Part shown: positions 18,026 through 27,018 of the stretch, in pieces
Layout: every line of letters begins with the position of its first letter
Position numbering within the stretch: the stretch's first letter is position 1
Assembly: GCA_037443685.1 (NCBI GenBank)
Contig: JBBINX010000003.1
Location: 1 to 64,000 of the forward strand
Origin: JAHJRJ01 sp037443685
GTDB taxonomy: Bacteria; Bacteroidota; Ignavibacteria; UBA10030; BY39
Direction: 5' to 3'
Length of the DNA stretch: 64,000 nt
Made by a program: the position numbers and the translations under genes
Notes under the pieces: model-generated
The model's database searches: none
Seen by the model: the letters and a program-made list of their open reading frames with translations, nothing else
Told to the model about the DNA's origin: nothing

Positions 18026-19029
18026 TGCGTGGCGAAAATAATTTACTGGTTTCTGTCATTATCCCTGTTAAGAATAGCAGTATAACGCTTGATGCCTGTT
18101 TACAATCAATCAAACGTTCCTATTACAACAACATAGAGTTAATCATTGTGGATGACCACTCAACAGATAACAGTGTGGAGATTGCCAGGAAATATAACTG
18201 CCAGGTAATAGAGTCGACGGACGGGAATGGAGCAAACTATGCACGGAATTTAGGTGCGAAGCTTGCATCAGGGAATATTCTTATATTTTTGGATTCTGAT
18301 GTAGTCGTTGACAGAGATACAATTCAAACAATCGTCGAATCACTCGAAACAGACAAAACAGATGCAGTAGTAGGAGTTTATTCAACGCAACATCGAAATG
18401 AAAACATTGTTAGTCAATACAAAAATCTTTGGATTAGGTTTTCTTATCTAAAGAGTCCGCCTGCAATAGATTGGCTGTTTGGCGCCGTATCAGGTATTAA
18501 ACGTGATGCTTTTGAAAAAATCGGGGGCTTCAATGTTGAACTACTCGCACACAAAGGACACGATGACATTGAGTTAGGCAAACGGTTTGCTCAGGCAAAT
18601 CTGAATATCGCATTAAATGTAGATGTTGAAGTTGAACATCTGAAACAATACACGCTTATGTCGTTCATTAAAAACGAGTATCATCGCAGTTCAGGTTTTG
18701 CGGAGCTTGCAACTAATCTTGGCGAAACGACTCACTCTTTGAAACACGGATTTGTGAATGTTTATCCTGTCTTTATAATTTCAACTATCTTCACGGTTGT
18801 GCTGATTGGTATTTTGTTATTAAGCATTATTGGAAAAATTTCGTATTGGTTTTTGGCGGGTGGGTTTGGATTATACTTAATAGCTAATATCCGCTTTCTG
18901 AATTACTTAGAACAAGCACGTGGATTTTTTGCAATGATGGTTATGATTCCTATTATTTTTTTGGATCACTTAGTTTGTTTTATCGGGAGTATTATAGGAA
19001 TTATAAGGGGCATAGGAAGTAAAATATAA
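18025..19029 (+). CDS. Glycosyltransferase family 2 with C-terminal membrane segments
   Basis: A 334-residue GT2 enzyme, the last gene of the operon. The catalytic part has VSVIIPVKNSSITLDACLQS, LIIVDDHSTDNSVEIARKY, the DxD-type site ILIFLDSDVVVDRDTI, and GHDDIELGKRFAQ with the catalytic Asp. The last ~95 residues hold two to three transmembrane helices (FIISTIFTVVLIGILLLSI and following), so the enzyme sits on the membrane. It may act early, on a polyprenyl-linked acceptor (inference). The gene stops 14 bases before the convergent membrane-TPR gene. Confidence 0.83.
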   Translation: MRGENNLLVSVIIPVKNSSITLDACLQSIKRSYYNNIELIIVDDHSTDNSVEIARKYNCQVIESTDGNGANYARNLGAKLASGNILIFLDSDVVVDRDTIQTIVESLETDKTDAVVGVYSTQHRNENIVSQYKNLWIRFSYLKSPPAIDWLFGAVSGIKRDAFEKIGGFNVELLAHKGHDDIELGKRFAQANLNIALNVDVEVEHLKQYTLMSFIKNEYHRSSGFAELATNLGETTHSLKHGFVNVYPVFIISTIFTVVLIGILLLSIIGKISYWFLAGGFGLYLIANIRFLNYLEQARGFFAMMVMIPIIFLDHLVCFIGSIIGIIRGIGSKI

Positions 19030-19043
19030 ACAGACAACTCTTA

Positions 19044-21014
19044 TTATTTTTTTCTTTTTAAATAATCGATTTTATTTTTTAATTTGTTGTTGAAAAGGCG
19101 GACCCCTTCATCATTTGGTGCCAATGTTAAATAGTGGTCGAGATACTCAATTGATTTTTCGTAATCACCTTTTAAATAATAAGCAGCACCAGCCTCCCTG
19201 TATAGAAGTGGATCAGTTAAACCTAGTGAAATTGCTTTCGAAAAATTAAAAGACGCCAAGTCGAAGTTCTTCTTATTAACGTAAATACTTCCTAAGTTTG
19301 CATAAGCTTTAGCCCTTGTTGAATCAAGAGAAATTGCCTTATTATAGCAATTCATCGCATTCAATGTATCTCCGGCTTTAAAATATGCTACTCCGAGGTT
19401 TATATATATAGCCGGATTTTTTGAGTTGGCTGATGCGGCTTGTTTTAATGCCCAAAGATTTTTTTCATTATTTTCTAAATGTGTATATATCGCAGAAATA
19501 TTGCCGAGGATTCGTGGATTAGTTGAATCGATTTGAAGATATTGCTCAAAGTAGGAACAAGCTTGCTGGTAATCTCCCTTCCACCAAAAGTAGCTACCCA
19601 GGTTTTCGTAGTAATTAAGGCGTGGGACTTCGCCCAGGAAATAAGGTTTGTGTAAAAGCTTGACTCGTTCGAGGTGGCGTTGTTCGTTTGAATTTACGCC
19701 TATCCACGAAAACCAATGAATAGCAGATAAAGTTACGATCAATAAAGTCACTGAGCGAGTATTACTCGGTTCGAAGGATTTCGATAAGACATATACATTT
19801 AAAATCAGTAAAGGCAGAAAGAAAGAAGCCATAAAATCCCAGTCGCGCGCCATCCCTAATGCAAAGAAAATTATATACGTAAATATTAGTCCTAATATTG
19901 AAAAAAAGAGTAAGAAAATTAGGACAGGGTCTTTCCATTGATATTTATTTTGACGAGTAACTAAAAACACAATAGTCAGTGGGATAACAAAAGGTGAGAA
20001 TAAAATAATTGCATTCAACCAATCGATCAGATGGACGAAAGAAAAGATCGGGTAGGAAAAATAGTTGCCTGATTGAGATAATGGAAGGAAATTCCAGCGG
20101 CTCTCGTAGAGAATTTTATTAAAAATTATTTCTACCTCTTTAAAATTGGCAGTAATAATTATCACAAAGAGGATTAATGATATTCCTGTGATAGAAATTG
20201 TTTCTATTCTATTAGTTTTCCAACGGTATGCCAATAACAACAATAGAGTTGGAAAGAAAATCAAACTCCCTATATGTAACCCAACCATTAACGTAAAAAA
20301 TAAAATAGGAAAGAAAAGGTTTAGGTTTTTTTTTAGTGTGTACCAACCGACGATAATGTATGCAAACGTTGCGACATAAAAAAAAGCATAGATTTCGACA
20401 TAACCGAGAAAAAGCTGACTACCAGCAGCAAAAAACAAAATGCAACCTAAAAAGAATTTTTCGACAGACGGACATTTGATCAACCTTAGTGTTAAAAAAA
20501 TAATTAAAACGAAAAATAAACCAGCAATAAAATCAACTAATATAAAGATTGTTTCAGCATCTACAACTGTATTAGTCTTGAATATAGTTGTGATGAATTG
20601 CAAAATGATAACCACAAGGAATTGTCGATCGAAGGTAGGTGGTAACTCGTCGCCAAGTTTTATTCCCGATACTTCGCGTAAGAGAAGTGCACCATCTCCA
20701 AGTAAATGTCCTTTGGCGGGGAATAATATTATCAAAAGTATCAATAAACTTATAGCAATAAAAAAGTTAATCCATGTGGGAAATTTGGTAGTAATATTTT
20801 TATGAAATTTTTCAACAATTTTCAGGAGGTATTCTCGAAAGGTGGGATAAAATAATAACAACGAAAATATTAGTATAGGTATAGATGAAGCAGAGCTGTA
20901 AAATGCAAAAAAATGGAAGCCCCAGTTATAATGCGAAGGTGATACTGCTCCCCAAATGTGAAGAAGAATGAATAATGCACTAAATGAAATTAATATTTTT
21001 GAAACTCTCATCAT
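19044..21014 (-). CDS. Polytopic membrane protein with C-terminal TPR repeats (possible GT-C type)
   Basis: About 656 residues. The first ~440 form roughly eleven hydrophobic segments. The rest is at least five tetratricopeptide repeats (for example AIYINLGVAYFKAGDTLNAM and AKAYANLGSIYVNKKNFDLA). In the loop after an early membrane segment there is GHLLGDGALLLREVSG, an acidic Gly-Asp-Gly patch of the kind GT-C glycosyltransferases carry in their first outer loop. The membrane-plus-TPR plan recalls TMTC-type O-mannosyltransferases, but I cannot prove activity. Start at the MMRVSKIL pair (21014/21011) gives a clean first membrane segment; the ATG at 21053 adds 13 unlikely residues. It converges on the polysaccharide operon. 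Confidence 0.75.
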   Translation of the reverse strand: MMRVSKILISFSALFILLHIWGAVSPSHYNWGFHFFAFYSSASSIPILIFSLLLFYPTFREYLLKIVEKFHKNITTKFPTWINFFIAISLLILLIILFPAKGHLLGDGALLLREVSGIKLGDELPPTFDRQFLVVIILQFITTIFKTNTVVDAETIFILVDFIAGLFFVLIIFLTLRLIKCPSVEKFFLGCILFFAAGSQLFLGYVEIYAFFYVATFAYIIVGWYTLKKNLNLFFPILFFTLMVGLHIGSLIFFPTLLLLLAYRWKTNRIETISITGISLILFVIIITANFKEVEIIFNKILYESRWNFLPLSQSGNYFSYPIFSFVHLIDWLNAIILFSPFVIPLTIVFLVTRQNKYQWKDPVLIFLLFFSILGLIFTYIIFFALGMARDWDFMASFFLPLLILNVYVLSKSFEPSNTRSVTLLIVTLSAIHWFSWIGVNSNEQRHLERVKLLHKPYFLGEVPRLNYYENLGSYFWWKGDYQQACSYFEQYLQIDSTNPRILGNISAIYTHLENNEKNLWALKQAASANSKNPAIYINLGVAYFKAGDTLNAMNCYNKAISLDSTRAKAYANLGSIYVNKKNFDLASFNFSKAISLGLTDPLLYREAGAAYYLKGDYEKSIEYLDHYLTLAPNDEGVRLFNNKLKNKIDYLKRKK

Positions 21015-21124
21015 GCACTGGAAAATATACAAAAGATAAGCATTAATAAACAAAAATGTCTCAACGGCATTGTAGAGACATTACAATCATTTTTAAAAAT
21101 TTTGCAATTTAAACTGATTTTCTG

Positions 21125-21197
21125 TGCCCCCAACGGGATTCGAACCCGTGTTCCAAGCTTGAAAAGCTCGTGTCCTAGGCCTCTAGACGATAGGGGC
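21125..21197 (-). tRNA. tRNA-Glu (UUC)
   Basis: A full cloverleaf can be folded on the minus strand. The acceptor GCCCCTA pairs with TGGGGGC, the anticodon stem CGAGC pairs with GCTTG around loop TTTTCAA (anticodon TTC), and the T loop is TTCGAAT. The 3' CCA is not encoded. Confidence 0.95.
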
Positions 21198-21255
21198 GAG
21201 AAAAATTAAAAATTCAAAAGGAAATGAAACAATTTTTCATTCCCACTTAATACTG

Positions 21256-21330
21256 GGTGTCCAGAGGGACTTGAACCCTCGACCTCCAGGGCCACAACCT
21301 GGCGTTCTAACCAACTGAACTATGGACACC
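21256..21330 (-). tRNA. tRNA-His (GUG)
   Basis: Cloverleaf on the minus strand with the extra 5' G typical of tRNA-His (GGTGTCC against GGACACC). The anticodon stem is CCAGG/CCTGG with loop TTGTGGC (anticodon GTG). It lies 58 bases upstream of tRNA-Glu in the direction of transcription, probably as one unit. Confidence 0.95.
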
Positions 21331-21379
21331 ATATAGCCAAAGGTTTAAAAAATTGCTTTGGAATCACTTATTAGTAAAG

Positions 21380-21404
21380 AAATCCCGACTTATCGTCGGG
21401 ATTT
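21380..21404 (-). terminator. Hairpin, probable terminator of the amidohydrolase gene
   Basis: A perfect ten-base-pair stem (AAATCCCGAC against GTCGGGATTT) with loop TTATC. On the minus strand it is followed by TTTCTTTAC. It lies about 118 bases after the amidohydrolase stop and before the tRNA pair. Confidence 0.6.
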
Positions 21405-21521
21405 AACGTTATAAATATACTAATTAATTTAAAAAAACACAATGATTTACACAATTTTAAAAACATTATTTTTTTTCTCTTGATAAATTTTATTTGCCTC
21501 TGTTTTAATCGCGATTAATAC

Positions 21522-22862
21522 CTAAACACGATTTAAAAGCTTTTGCAATTCTGATTTAGCAATTTTTCTGATTTGTTGTGAGTCAATCTTTGCAAAATTT
21601 TTCTTTCTGTAAACCCAAGTCCCATCAATCATAACCGAATCCACATTAGCTGGATTCGCTGAATAAACTATCGTTGAATAAAGATTTTCCGCTTCATCCT
21701 GTACCAAAGGATTCCAAATACTTTGAAGGTCAAGCAAAACAAGATCTGCTTTCTTCCCAATTTCAATACTGCCGATATCATTTTCGAGTCCTAAAGCTCT
21801 TGCCCCGCCGATTGTTGCCATTTCAAAAATAGTTTTTACTGGCATCGTCGTAGGTCCGTGAATCGGTTTCTGTATTAATCCCGCTAGCCGCATTTCCTGG
21901 AATATATCCAGGTTATTGTTGCACGGGCCACCGTCGGCGCCAAGAGAAACCGAGATTCCTTCAGAAAGATAGTGCGGAATATTGGCAATACCGGAACCAA
22001 GCTTCAAATTGGAACCTGGACAATGAGCAATGTTCGTTTTTGTGTCTTTCATAATCTTGATTTCATTCCCATTCAGATGGATGCAATGAGCAAGGATGGA
22101 TTTTTTAGACAGTACACCCAGATGATGCAGAAACTCCACATTATCCATTTTACATCTTTCACGAACTGCCCGTATTTCCGAATGATTTTCAGATGCGTGT
22201 GTATGAAAAAGCATATCATCGAAGTTTTTAGTCATTTCGTATGCTTCTTTCATGCACTTGTCGCTGCACGAGAGTACAAAGCGTGGAGCCGACGCATATT
22301 TTACACGACCATCAAACGAGTTATGCCATTGTTCTGCAAGGTCGCGGCTGGAATTAATAGCAGTTTTTGTATCTTCTTTTAACTTCTTGTATATGCCGTT
22401 TATATCCATCAGAGCTTTACCTGTAAAAGCGCGGTAGCCGGTTTCACCGATTGCTCTTATAACTTGGTCGTGGTGATTAACGCTTCCCATATCTAAAATT
22501 GTAGTAGTTCCTCCACGAATTAGTTCAGCTATACCGAGCATTGCAGAGGAGTAAATCGATTTTCCATTGTGTGCAGCTTCTAAAGGAAAAATTTTCTTTT
22601 GCAACCAATCGAGTAACTGTAAATCTTCAGCCAGTCCTCGAAACAAAGTTTGGCAAAGATGAATATGTGTTTGAACAAAACCCGGAATTGCTACAAGGTC
22701 GGACGCGTCTATAATTTTAGCTTTTAACTGTTTAAATTTTGTAACGTCTTTACCTGTTGCAATTTTTGTAATGCGGTTGCCTTCGATAACAATTGCGGCG
22801 TTTTTGAGTAAACCGGTCTTTGCAGAAGTTAGAATTTTATCTACGATTATTACTGTTGTCAA
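21522..22862 (-). CDS. Amidohydrolase, MTA/SAH deaminase (MtaD)-like
   Basis: A 446-residue metal-dependent deaminase of the ATZ/TRZ group. The metal-binding motif is QTHIHLCQTLFRGLAEDL (about residue 63). The other ligands are His in FHTHASENHSEI, His in ILAHCIHLNGNEI and Asp in SLGADGGPCNN. Close homologues deaminate 5'-methylthioadenosine, S-adenosylhomocysteine or guanine. The LFRGLAEDLQLLDWLQKKIFPLEA stretch and overall length fit the MtaD group best, but substrate is not certain. The N-terminal strands and the C-terminal AKSELQKLLNRV frame the barrel. It is a single gene, with tRNAs downstream and the DUF1015 gene upstream in the same direction. Confidence 0.8.
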   Translation of the reverse strand: MTTVIIVDKILTSAKTGLLKNAAIVIEGNRITKIATGKDVTKFKQLKAKIIDASDLVAIPGFVQTHIHLCQTLFRGLAEDLQLLDWLQKKIFPLEAAHNGKSIYSSAMLGIAELIRGGTTTILDMGSVNHHDQVIRAIGETGYRAFTGKALMDINGIYKKLKEDTKTAINSSRDLAEQWHNSFDGRVKYASAPRFVLSCSDKCMKEAYEMTKNFDDMLFHTHASENHSEIRAVRERCKMDNVEFLHHLGVLSKKSILAHCIHLNGNEIKIMKDTKTNIAHCPGSNLKLGSGIANIPHYLSEGISVSLGADGGPCNNNLDIFQEMRLAGLIQKPIHGPTTMPVKTIFEMATIGGARALGLENDIGSIEIGKKADLVLLDLQSIWNPLVQDEAENLYSTIVYSANPANVDSVMIDGTWVYRKKNFAKIDSQQIRKIAKSELQKLLNRV

Positions 22863-22892
22863 TTTTACCTCGTTTGGATACTATTTACATAT

Positions 22893-22926
22893 TAAAACCC
22901 GATACGCTTACAGGGCGGTCGGGTTT
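22893..22926 (-). terminator. Second terminator-like hairpin after the serine operon
   Basis: An inverted repeat AAACCCGA/TCGGGTTT with a 16-base loop; on the minus strand it is followed by TTAATA. It sits behind the stronger hairpin at 22975-23003 and before the amidohydrolase start. Confidence 0.5.
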
Positions 22927-22974
22927 GCTGTATAATTATAACAATATTTTATTAACAATCAAACTAAATATTAA

Positions 22975-23003
22975 AATGCGACTCACTATTAAAAAGTGAG
23001 TCG
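22975..23003 (-). terminator. Rho-independent terminator of the serine operon
   Basis: A perfect nine-pair stem (CGACTCACT against AGTGAGTCG) starts eight bases after the DUF1015 stop codon. On the minus strand it is followed by CATTTTAAT. Good position for the end of the aminotransferase-PGDH-DUF1015 unit. Confidence 0.75.
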
Positions 23004-23010
23004 AATTTAT

Positions 23011-24252
23011 CTAGAACAAATGATGAATAACTAATCCATCTCTTAATTTCGGCTCAAACCAGGTTGACTTAGGGGGCATTATTTTTCCAGCATCTGCGAT
23101 TGATATAAGTTCCTGAATTGACGTGGGAAAGAGAGCAAAGGCAATCTCCATCTCACCCGACTCAACTCTTTTCTCCAATTCTGATAAGCCGCGAATTCCG
23201 CCTACAAAATCTATTTGCTTACTCGTGCGTGGGTCATCTATACCTAACAACGGCTTCAGTATATGTTCCTGTAAAATAGAAACATCTAACTTATCGATTA
23301 AATCTCCGCTGCTTGCAACATCGGAATGCACATGCAAGTAATACCATTTTTTATGCAAATACATACCAAATTCACCTTTTTTAGTAGGTTTTGCTTGTTT
23401 GTCAGATTCTTGCACATCAAACTTTTTCCTTAATTCGCTTATAAATTTAGCTTGCGTTAAGTTATTCAATGTTTTGACCACTCTATTATAATCAAGAATC
23501 TTTAACTGATTATGTGGAAACAAAACTGCGAGAAAGAAGTTATATTCCTCGCTGCCGGTGTGGTTAGAATTGTTACTTGCCATTTCTACTCCGACCCTGG
23601 CAGCAGATGCCGCCCGATGGTGTCCGTCTGCGATGTATAGATAAGGTATTTTTTCAAAAATCATTACTATTTCTTTTATAATGAACTGATCGGTTATAAC
23701 CCAGAATTGATGACGTATTCCATCGGGAGCAATAAAGTTATTGATGGGAGCTGCGGTTAATATTTTTGCAACAATTGAATCAATATCAGGTCTCGCATGG
23801 TAAGTTAAAAATATTGGTCCGGTGTGTGCTTGGGTATATTTTACATGATTAGTGCGGTCGTCTTCTTTTTCTTTTCTTGTCAACTCATGCTTTTTGATCA
23901 CATCATTAAGATATTCCTGGACGGATACGCATCCTACTATCCCATACTGCGTATGAGGTCCCATCGTTTGAGAATAAAGGTAAAGAAATGGCTGTGGGTC
24001 CTGTTGAAAGATTCCATTCTGAATAAATTTGTGTAGATTCTCTTTTGCTTTTTCATAAACACGAACATCGTATAAATTTATCGAGGGGTCTAAGTCGATC
24101 TCGGGTTTACCGACGTGAAGAAAGCTGAGTGGATTACCCTTTGCTTCTTCTCTCGCTTCTGACGAATTTAATACATCGTATGGTTTGGCTGCAACTTCTG
24201 GTGCGTATTCGGGCAAAGGACGACATCCTTTGAATGGTCTTAGTATTGACAT
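23011..24252 (-). CDS. DUF1015 family protein (candidate small-molecule kinase of serine metabolism)
   Basis: A 413-residue cytosolic protein with the DUF1015 start (ILRPFKGCRPLPEYAPEVAA and PYDVL) and the conserved core YLYIADGHHRAASAARV at residues 204-220. The Asp-Gly-His-His-Arg motif (209-213) resembles the active-site motif of ParB/sulfiredoxin-fold kinases such as archaeal SerK, which phosphorylates free serine. In this window the gene is third in a unit with a class V aminotransferase and a phosphoglycerate dehydrogenase. A role in serine/phosphoserine metabolism is therefore plausible. The family name is secure; the function is inference. The gap to serA is 110 bases. A strong terminator follows. 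Confidence 0.88.
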   Translation of the reverse strand: MSILRPFKGCRPLPEYAPEVAAKPYDVLNSSEAREEAKGNPLSFLHVGKPEIDLDPSINLYDVRVYEKAKENLHKFIQNGIFQQDPQPFLYLYSQTMGPHTQYGIVGCVSVQEYLNDVIKKHELTRKEKEDDRTNHVKYTQAHTGPIFLTYHARPDIDSIVAKILTAAPINNFIAPDGIRHQFWVITDQFIIKEIVMIFEKIPYLYIADGHHRAASAARVGVEMASNNSNHTGSEEYNFFLAVLFPHNQLKILDYNRVVKTLNNLTQAKFISELRKKFDVQESDKQAKPTKKGEFGMYLHKKWYYLHVHSDVASSGDLIDKLDVSILQEHILKPLLGIDDPRTSKQIDFVGGIRGLSELEKRVESGEMEIAFALFPTSIQELISIADAGKIMPPKSTWFEPKLRDGLVIHHLF

Positions 24253-24362
24253 AAAATTTCCTTCGGATCAAAAAAATGAAAATTGAATCAGCTTATGGCA
24301 GACAGAATTCAAAATAACTCTAAATATCAAATTTCTGAACTTATTAATTTAGAATTCAGTAT

Positions 24363-25286
24363 TTAGTGTTTTGTGTTTTTTTCCTTCAGCGCACTCACAA
24401 CTTTTGTTGCAATTTCTTCACCAACTCGTTCCTGAGCTTCGTTGGTAGATGCGCCTATGTGTGGTGTTGCAGAGACATTTGGATGAGACAGTAATTCTTT
24501 CTGCACATCGGTTGTGGGTTCGTTTTCAAAAACATCAATACCCGCCGCACCTACTTTTCCACTTTTTAATGCTTCCAGTAAATCTTTTTCCGAAACAACC
24601 CCACCTCTTGCGCAATTAATTAGAATTACCCCATTCTTCATTAAGTCGAATTCTTTTTTTGTGATTGCAGCGCCGACTTTTTTATCGAGCGGAATATGAA
24701 GAGATATAAAGTCTGCTTGCTTTAAAACCTCATCTTGACTTACCATTCTAACACCTAAAGCGCTTTCCTTCACGATTGGGTCATAAGCAATCACTTTCAT
24801 CCCTAAGCCTACAGCACGTTTTGCGACTTCTTTGCCAATGTTCCCCAGACCAAACAATCCCAAAGTTTTATTTGTAAGTTCAATGCCTTTGCTGTACTCT
24901 TTTTTGGGCCATTTCATATTTCTCATTTCACCCGTAGAAACGTGTAAAAAGCGGCACAATGCGAACATGTGTGCAATAGCCAGCTCGGCTACCGATATTG
25001 AAGAAGCCCCCGGTGTATTGAGAACAGGTATTCCTTTGCTTTTGGCAAACGCAACATCAATGTTGTCTAAGCCAACTCCACCACGAGCGATTGCTTTTAA
25101 ATTTATCCCTGCATCGATAACTTCTTTAGTAACCTTGGTTGCAGAACGGACAATAATAGCATTATAGATTGGTATCTCTTTTAATAGTTCTTCTGGCGTC
25201 AATTTTTTATCAACTACTTCAAACCCGGCTTCGATAAGAATTTTCTTGCCTATATCTTCAATTCCATCAGAAATTAATATTTTCAT
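24363..25286 (-). CDS. serA: D-3-phosphoglycerate dehydrogenase, short form
   Basis: Catalyses the NAD-dependent oxidation of 3-phosphoglycerate, the first step of phosphorylated serine synthesis. The NAD site is GLFGLGNIGKEVAKRAVGLG (Gly-rich loop at about 146-151). The catalytic Arg is in INCARGGVVSE, Glu in FENEPT, and His in PHIGASTNEAQERVG. The 307-residue length means there is no C-terminal ACT domain, so serine feedback through that domain is not expected. The aminotransferase for the next step lies 11 bases upstream. The call could be another 2-hydroxyacid dehydrogenase by sequence alone; the neighbour settles it. Confidence 0.92.
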   Translation of the reverse strand: MKILISDGIEDIGKKILIEAGFEVVDKKLTPEELLKEIPIYNAIIVRSATKVTKEVIDAGINLKAIARGGVGLDNIDVAFAKSKGIPVLNTPGASSISVAELAIAHMFALCRFLHVSTGEMRNMKWPKKEYSKGIELTNKTLGLFGLGNIGKEVAKRAVGLGMKVIAYDPIVKESALGVRMVSQDEVLKQADFISLHIPLDKKVGAAITKKEFDLMKNGVILINCARGGVVSEKDLLEALKSGKVGAAGIDVFENEPTTDVQKELLSHPNVSATPHIGASTNEAQERVGEEIATKVVSALKEKNTKH

Positions 25287-25297
25287 AATTCACCTTA

Positions 25298-26368
25298 TTA
25301 TAGTTGTAAGATTTTTTCGATTGCAGATGTAACTTCTTTAATGTCTGCCATTGTTAATTCACCCATGTGTGCGATACGGAAAGTTTTTTCTTTTAAATCG
25401 CCATAACCGTTTGAAATTTGTAATCCCATTTTCCCCAAAGCGCTATTAAGGTCTGCGACAGAAATATTTTTAGTATTTGTAATTGTAGTAAGCGTTTGAG
25501 AAGAAAATTTTTCTTCGGGAAATAGAGCGAAATGTTTCTTTGCCCACGCACGTGTGTACTCAGCCATTTCAAAATGGCGACTAAATCTGTTATCCAATCC
25601 TTCGGCTAAAATTCTGTCGAGTTGGAAATTGAGTGCAAACATGTGAGAAAGGGACGGAGTCGATGGGTATTGATGATCTTTTTTCTCGATATAGCTATAA
25701 AGGTCAACAAGGTCAAGATACAGTCCGCGATTCTTTACGGTCTTTGCATGTTCGAGGGCGCGCATAGTAACTGAAGCAATCGCCATTCCTGGTGGAAGAG
25801 CGAGTGCTTTTTGAGTAGAAGTTATACAAACATCGATTCCTAATTTATCGACATCAATCTTCACACCACCGAGAGAACTTACTGCATCAACAAGCCAATA
25901 AACGTCGGGGTACTTTTTCTTTAGCTCCGCAAACGGTTCCATGTTATGCATAATTCCCGTACTCGTTTCGTTGTGTGTTATCGTAAATACGTCGTACTTA
26001 CCGGTTGATAAATACTGGTCGACGATCTCGGGAGTAGTTGGTTTACCTAACTCTGCAGAATGTTTGTCAGCTGGTATCCCATTAGCTTCAGCCATCTTGA
26101 ACCATCGGTCGCCGAATGCACCAACCGAGAATACGACTGCTCGTTTGGCGGTTAATGATTTGAGCGAACCTTCCATCAAACCCGACCCTGAACTTGTGGA
26201 GAGTAAAATCGGATTTGCGGTGTACATCAGTTTGCGAAGTTTTTCTGTTATCTCACGCTGAAGATTAGAAGCATCTTTACTCCGATGTCCAATCATTGGT
26301 GTAGACATTTTGGTTAATACGTCAGGTGCGACTTCCGTCGGACCAGGGATAAATAATTTCTTATGCAT
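25298..26368 (-). CDS. Class V aminotransferase, probable phosphoserine transaminase
   Basis: A PLP enzyme of the alanine-glyoxylate/serine-pyruvate aminotransferase group. The start is LFIPGPTEVAPDVLTKM with GHRS, the PLP-binding region is STSSGSGLMEG (about residue 57) and THNETSTG, and the Schiff-base Lys187 is in CITSTQKALALPPGM. At 356 residues it is full length. Many automatic annotations say alanine-glyoxylate aminotransferase, but it stands 11 bases before serA, and enzymes of this type serve as SerC in several archaea and thermophiles. I infer 3-phosphohydroxypyruvate to phosphoserine. No phosphoserine phosphatase is in the window. A small hairpin (GGTGA/TCACC, 26427-26441) lies in its leader. 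Confidence 0.87.
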   Translation of the reverse strand: MHKKLFIPGPTEVAPDVLTKMSTPMIGHRSKDASNLQREITEKLRKLMYTANPILLSTSSGSGLMEGSLKSLTAKRAVVFSVGAFGDRWFKMAEANGIPADKHSAELGKPTTPEIVDQYLSTGKYDVFTITHNETSTGIMHNMEPFAELKKKYPDVYWLVDAVSSLGGVKIDVDKLGIDVCITSTQKALALPPGMAIASVTMRALEHAKTVKNRGLYLDLVDLYSYIEKKDHQYPSTPSLSHMFALNFQLDRILAEGLDNRFSRHFEMAEYTRAWAKKHFALFPEEKFSSQTLTTITNTKNISVADLNSALGKMGLQISNGYGDLKEKTFRIAHMGELTMADIKEVTSAIEKILQL

Positions 26369-26631
26369 AGTTTCCTCTCATTAAATGATCTGAAAATTTA
26401 TAATTTTATACAAATTCTTAATAACGGGGTGAGTATTTCACCTGTCTCGAATGATACGCTCTAAGGATATCTTTGACAACACAATTATAAGCAATTTTTT
26501 AGAGAATTCCAAAAGTTCCCTTGTCGCTATATTCTTTCTAGTCCTTTGTAAATCTCTCGATTTATTCTTATCTTTTAACGGTTTAAATAATCGTTTGCAA
26601 CTTTCGATTTAATTTTTATTTTTTTTAACTG
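26369..26631. promoter_or_regulatory. Divergent region between the serine operon and tRNA-Arg
   Basis: 263 AT-rich bases with no open frame worth calling. It must contain the promoter of the minus-strand serine operon and that of the tRNA pair. A short hairpin (26427-26441) lies in the expected leader of the aminotransferase. I do not recognise a riboswitch. Confidence 0.4.
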
Positions 26632-26705
<74 letters not shown>

Positions 26706-26749
26706 CTATAAACGGAGACAATCTCGTTGAAGGTCTCGGCCTCTAATAA

Positions 26750-26833
26750 GCCGGAGTGGTGGAATTGGCAGACACACCGTGTTCAGGGCGCGGCGTCCGA
26801 AAGGTCATGCGGGTTCAAGTCCCGCCTCCGGCA
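26750..26833 (+). tRNA. tRNA-Leu (CAG)
   Basis: A class II tRNA with long variable arm. Acceptor GCCGGAG/CTCCGGC, anticodon stem CCGTG/CGCGG with loop TTCAGGG (anticodon CAG), T loop TTCAAGT. It follows tRNA-Arg after 44 bases on the same strand. Confidence 0.95.
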
Positions 26834-27018
26834 CAGAGTTTAATCAGAAAACCTTCGGCGGGCAAGTTCACATTCGGCAGAAGTTGGGTTTAGTTTAGAA
26901 CACGAGCTTTGAGAACTGATTTTATTTACACAGACACAAGCGGGTTTTTTCGAAAGAAGATAAGTTATCTGTTATTTTTAGAATTATAGAAAATTCGAGA
27001 CCCTAAACCCCCAATCTA

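Noticed and set aside
26369..26631. Riboswitch upstream of the serine operon
   Set aside because: Only a small five-pair hairpin is visible; no conserved core of a known riboswitch class was recognised.
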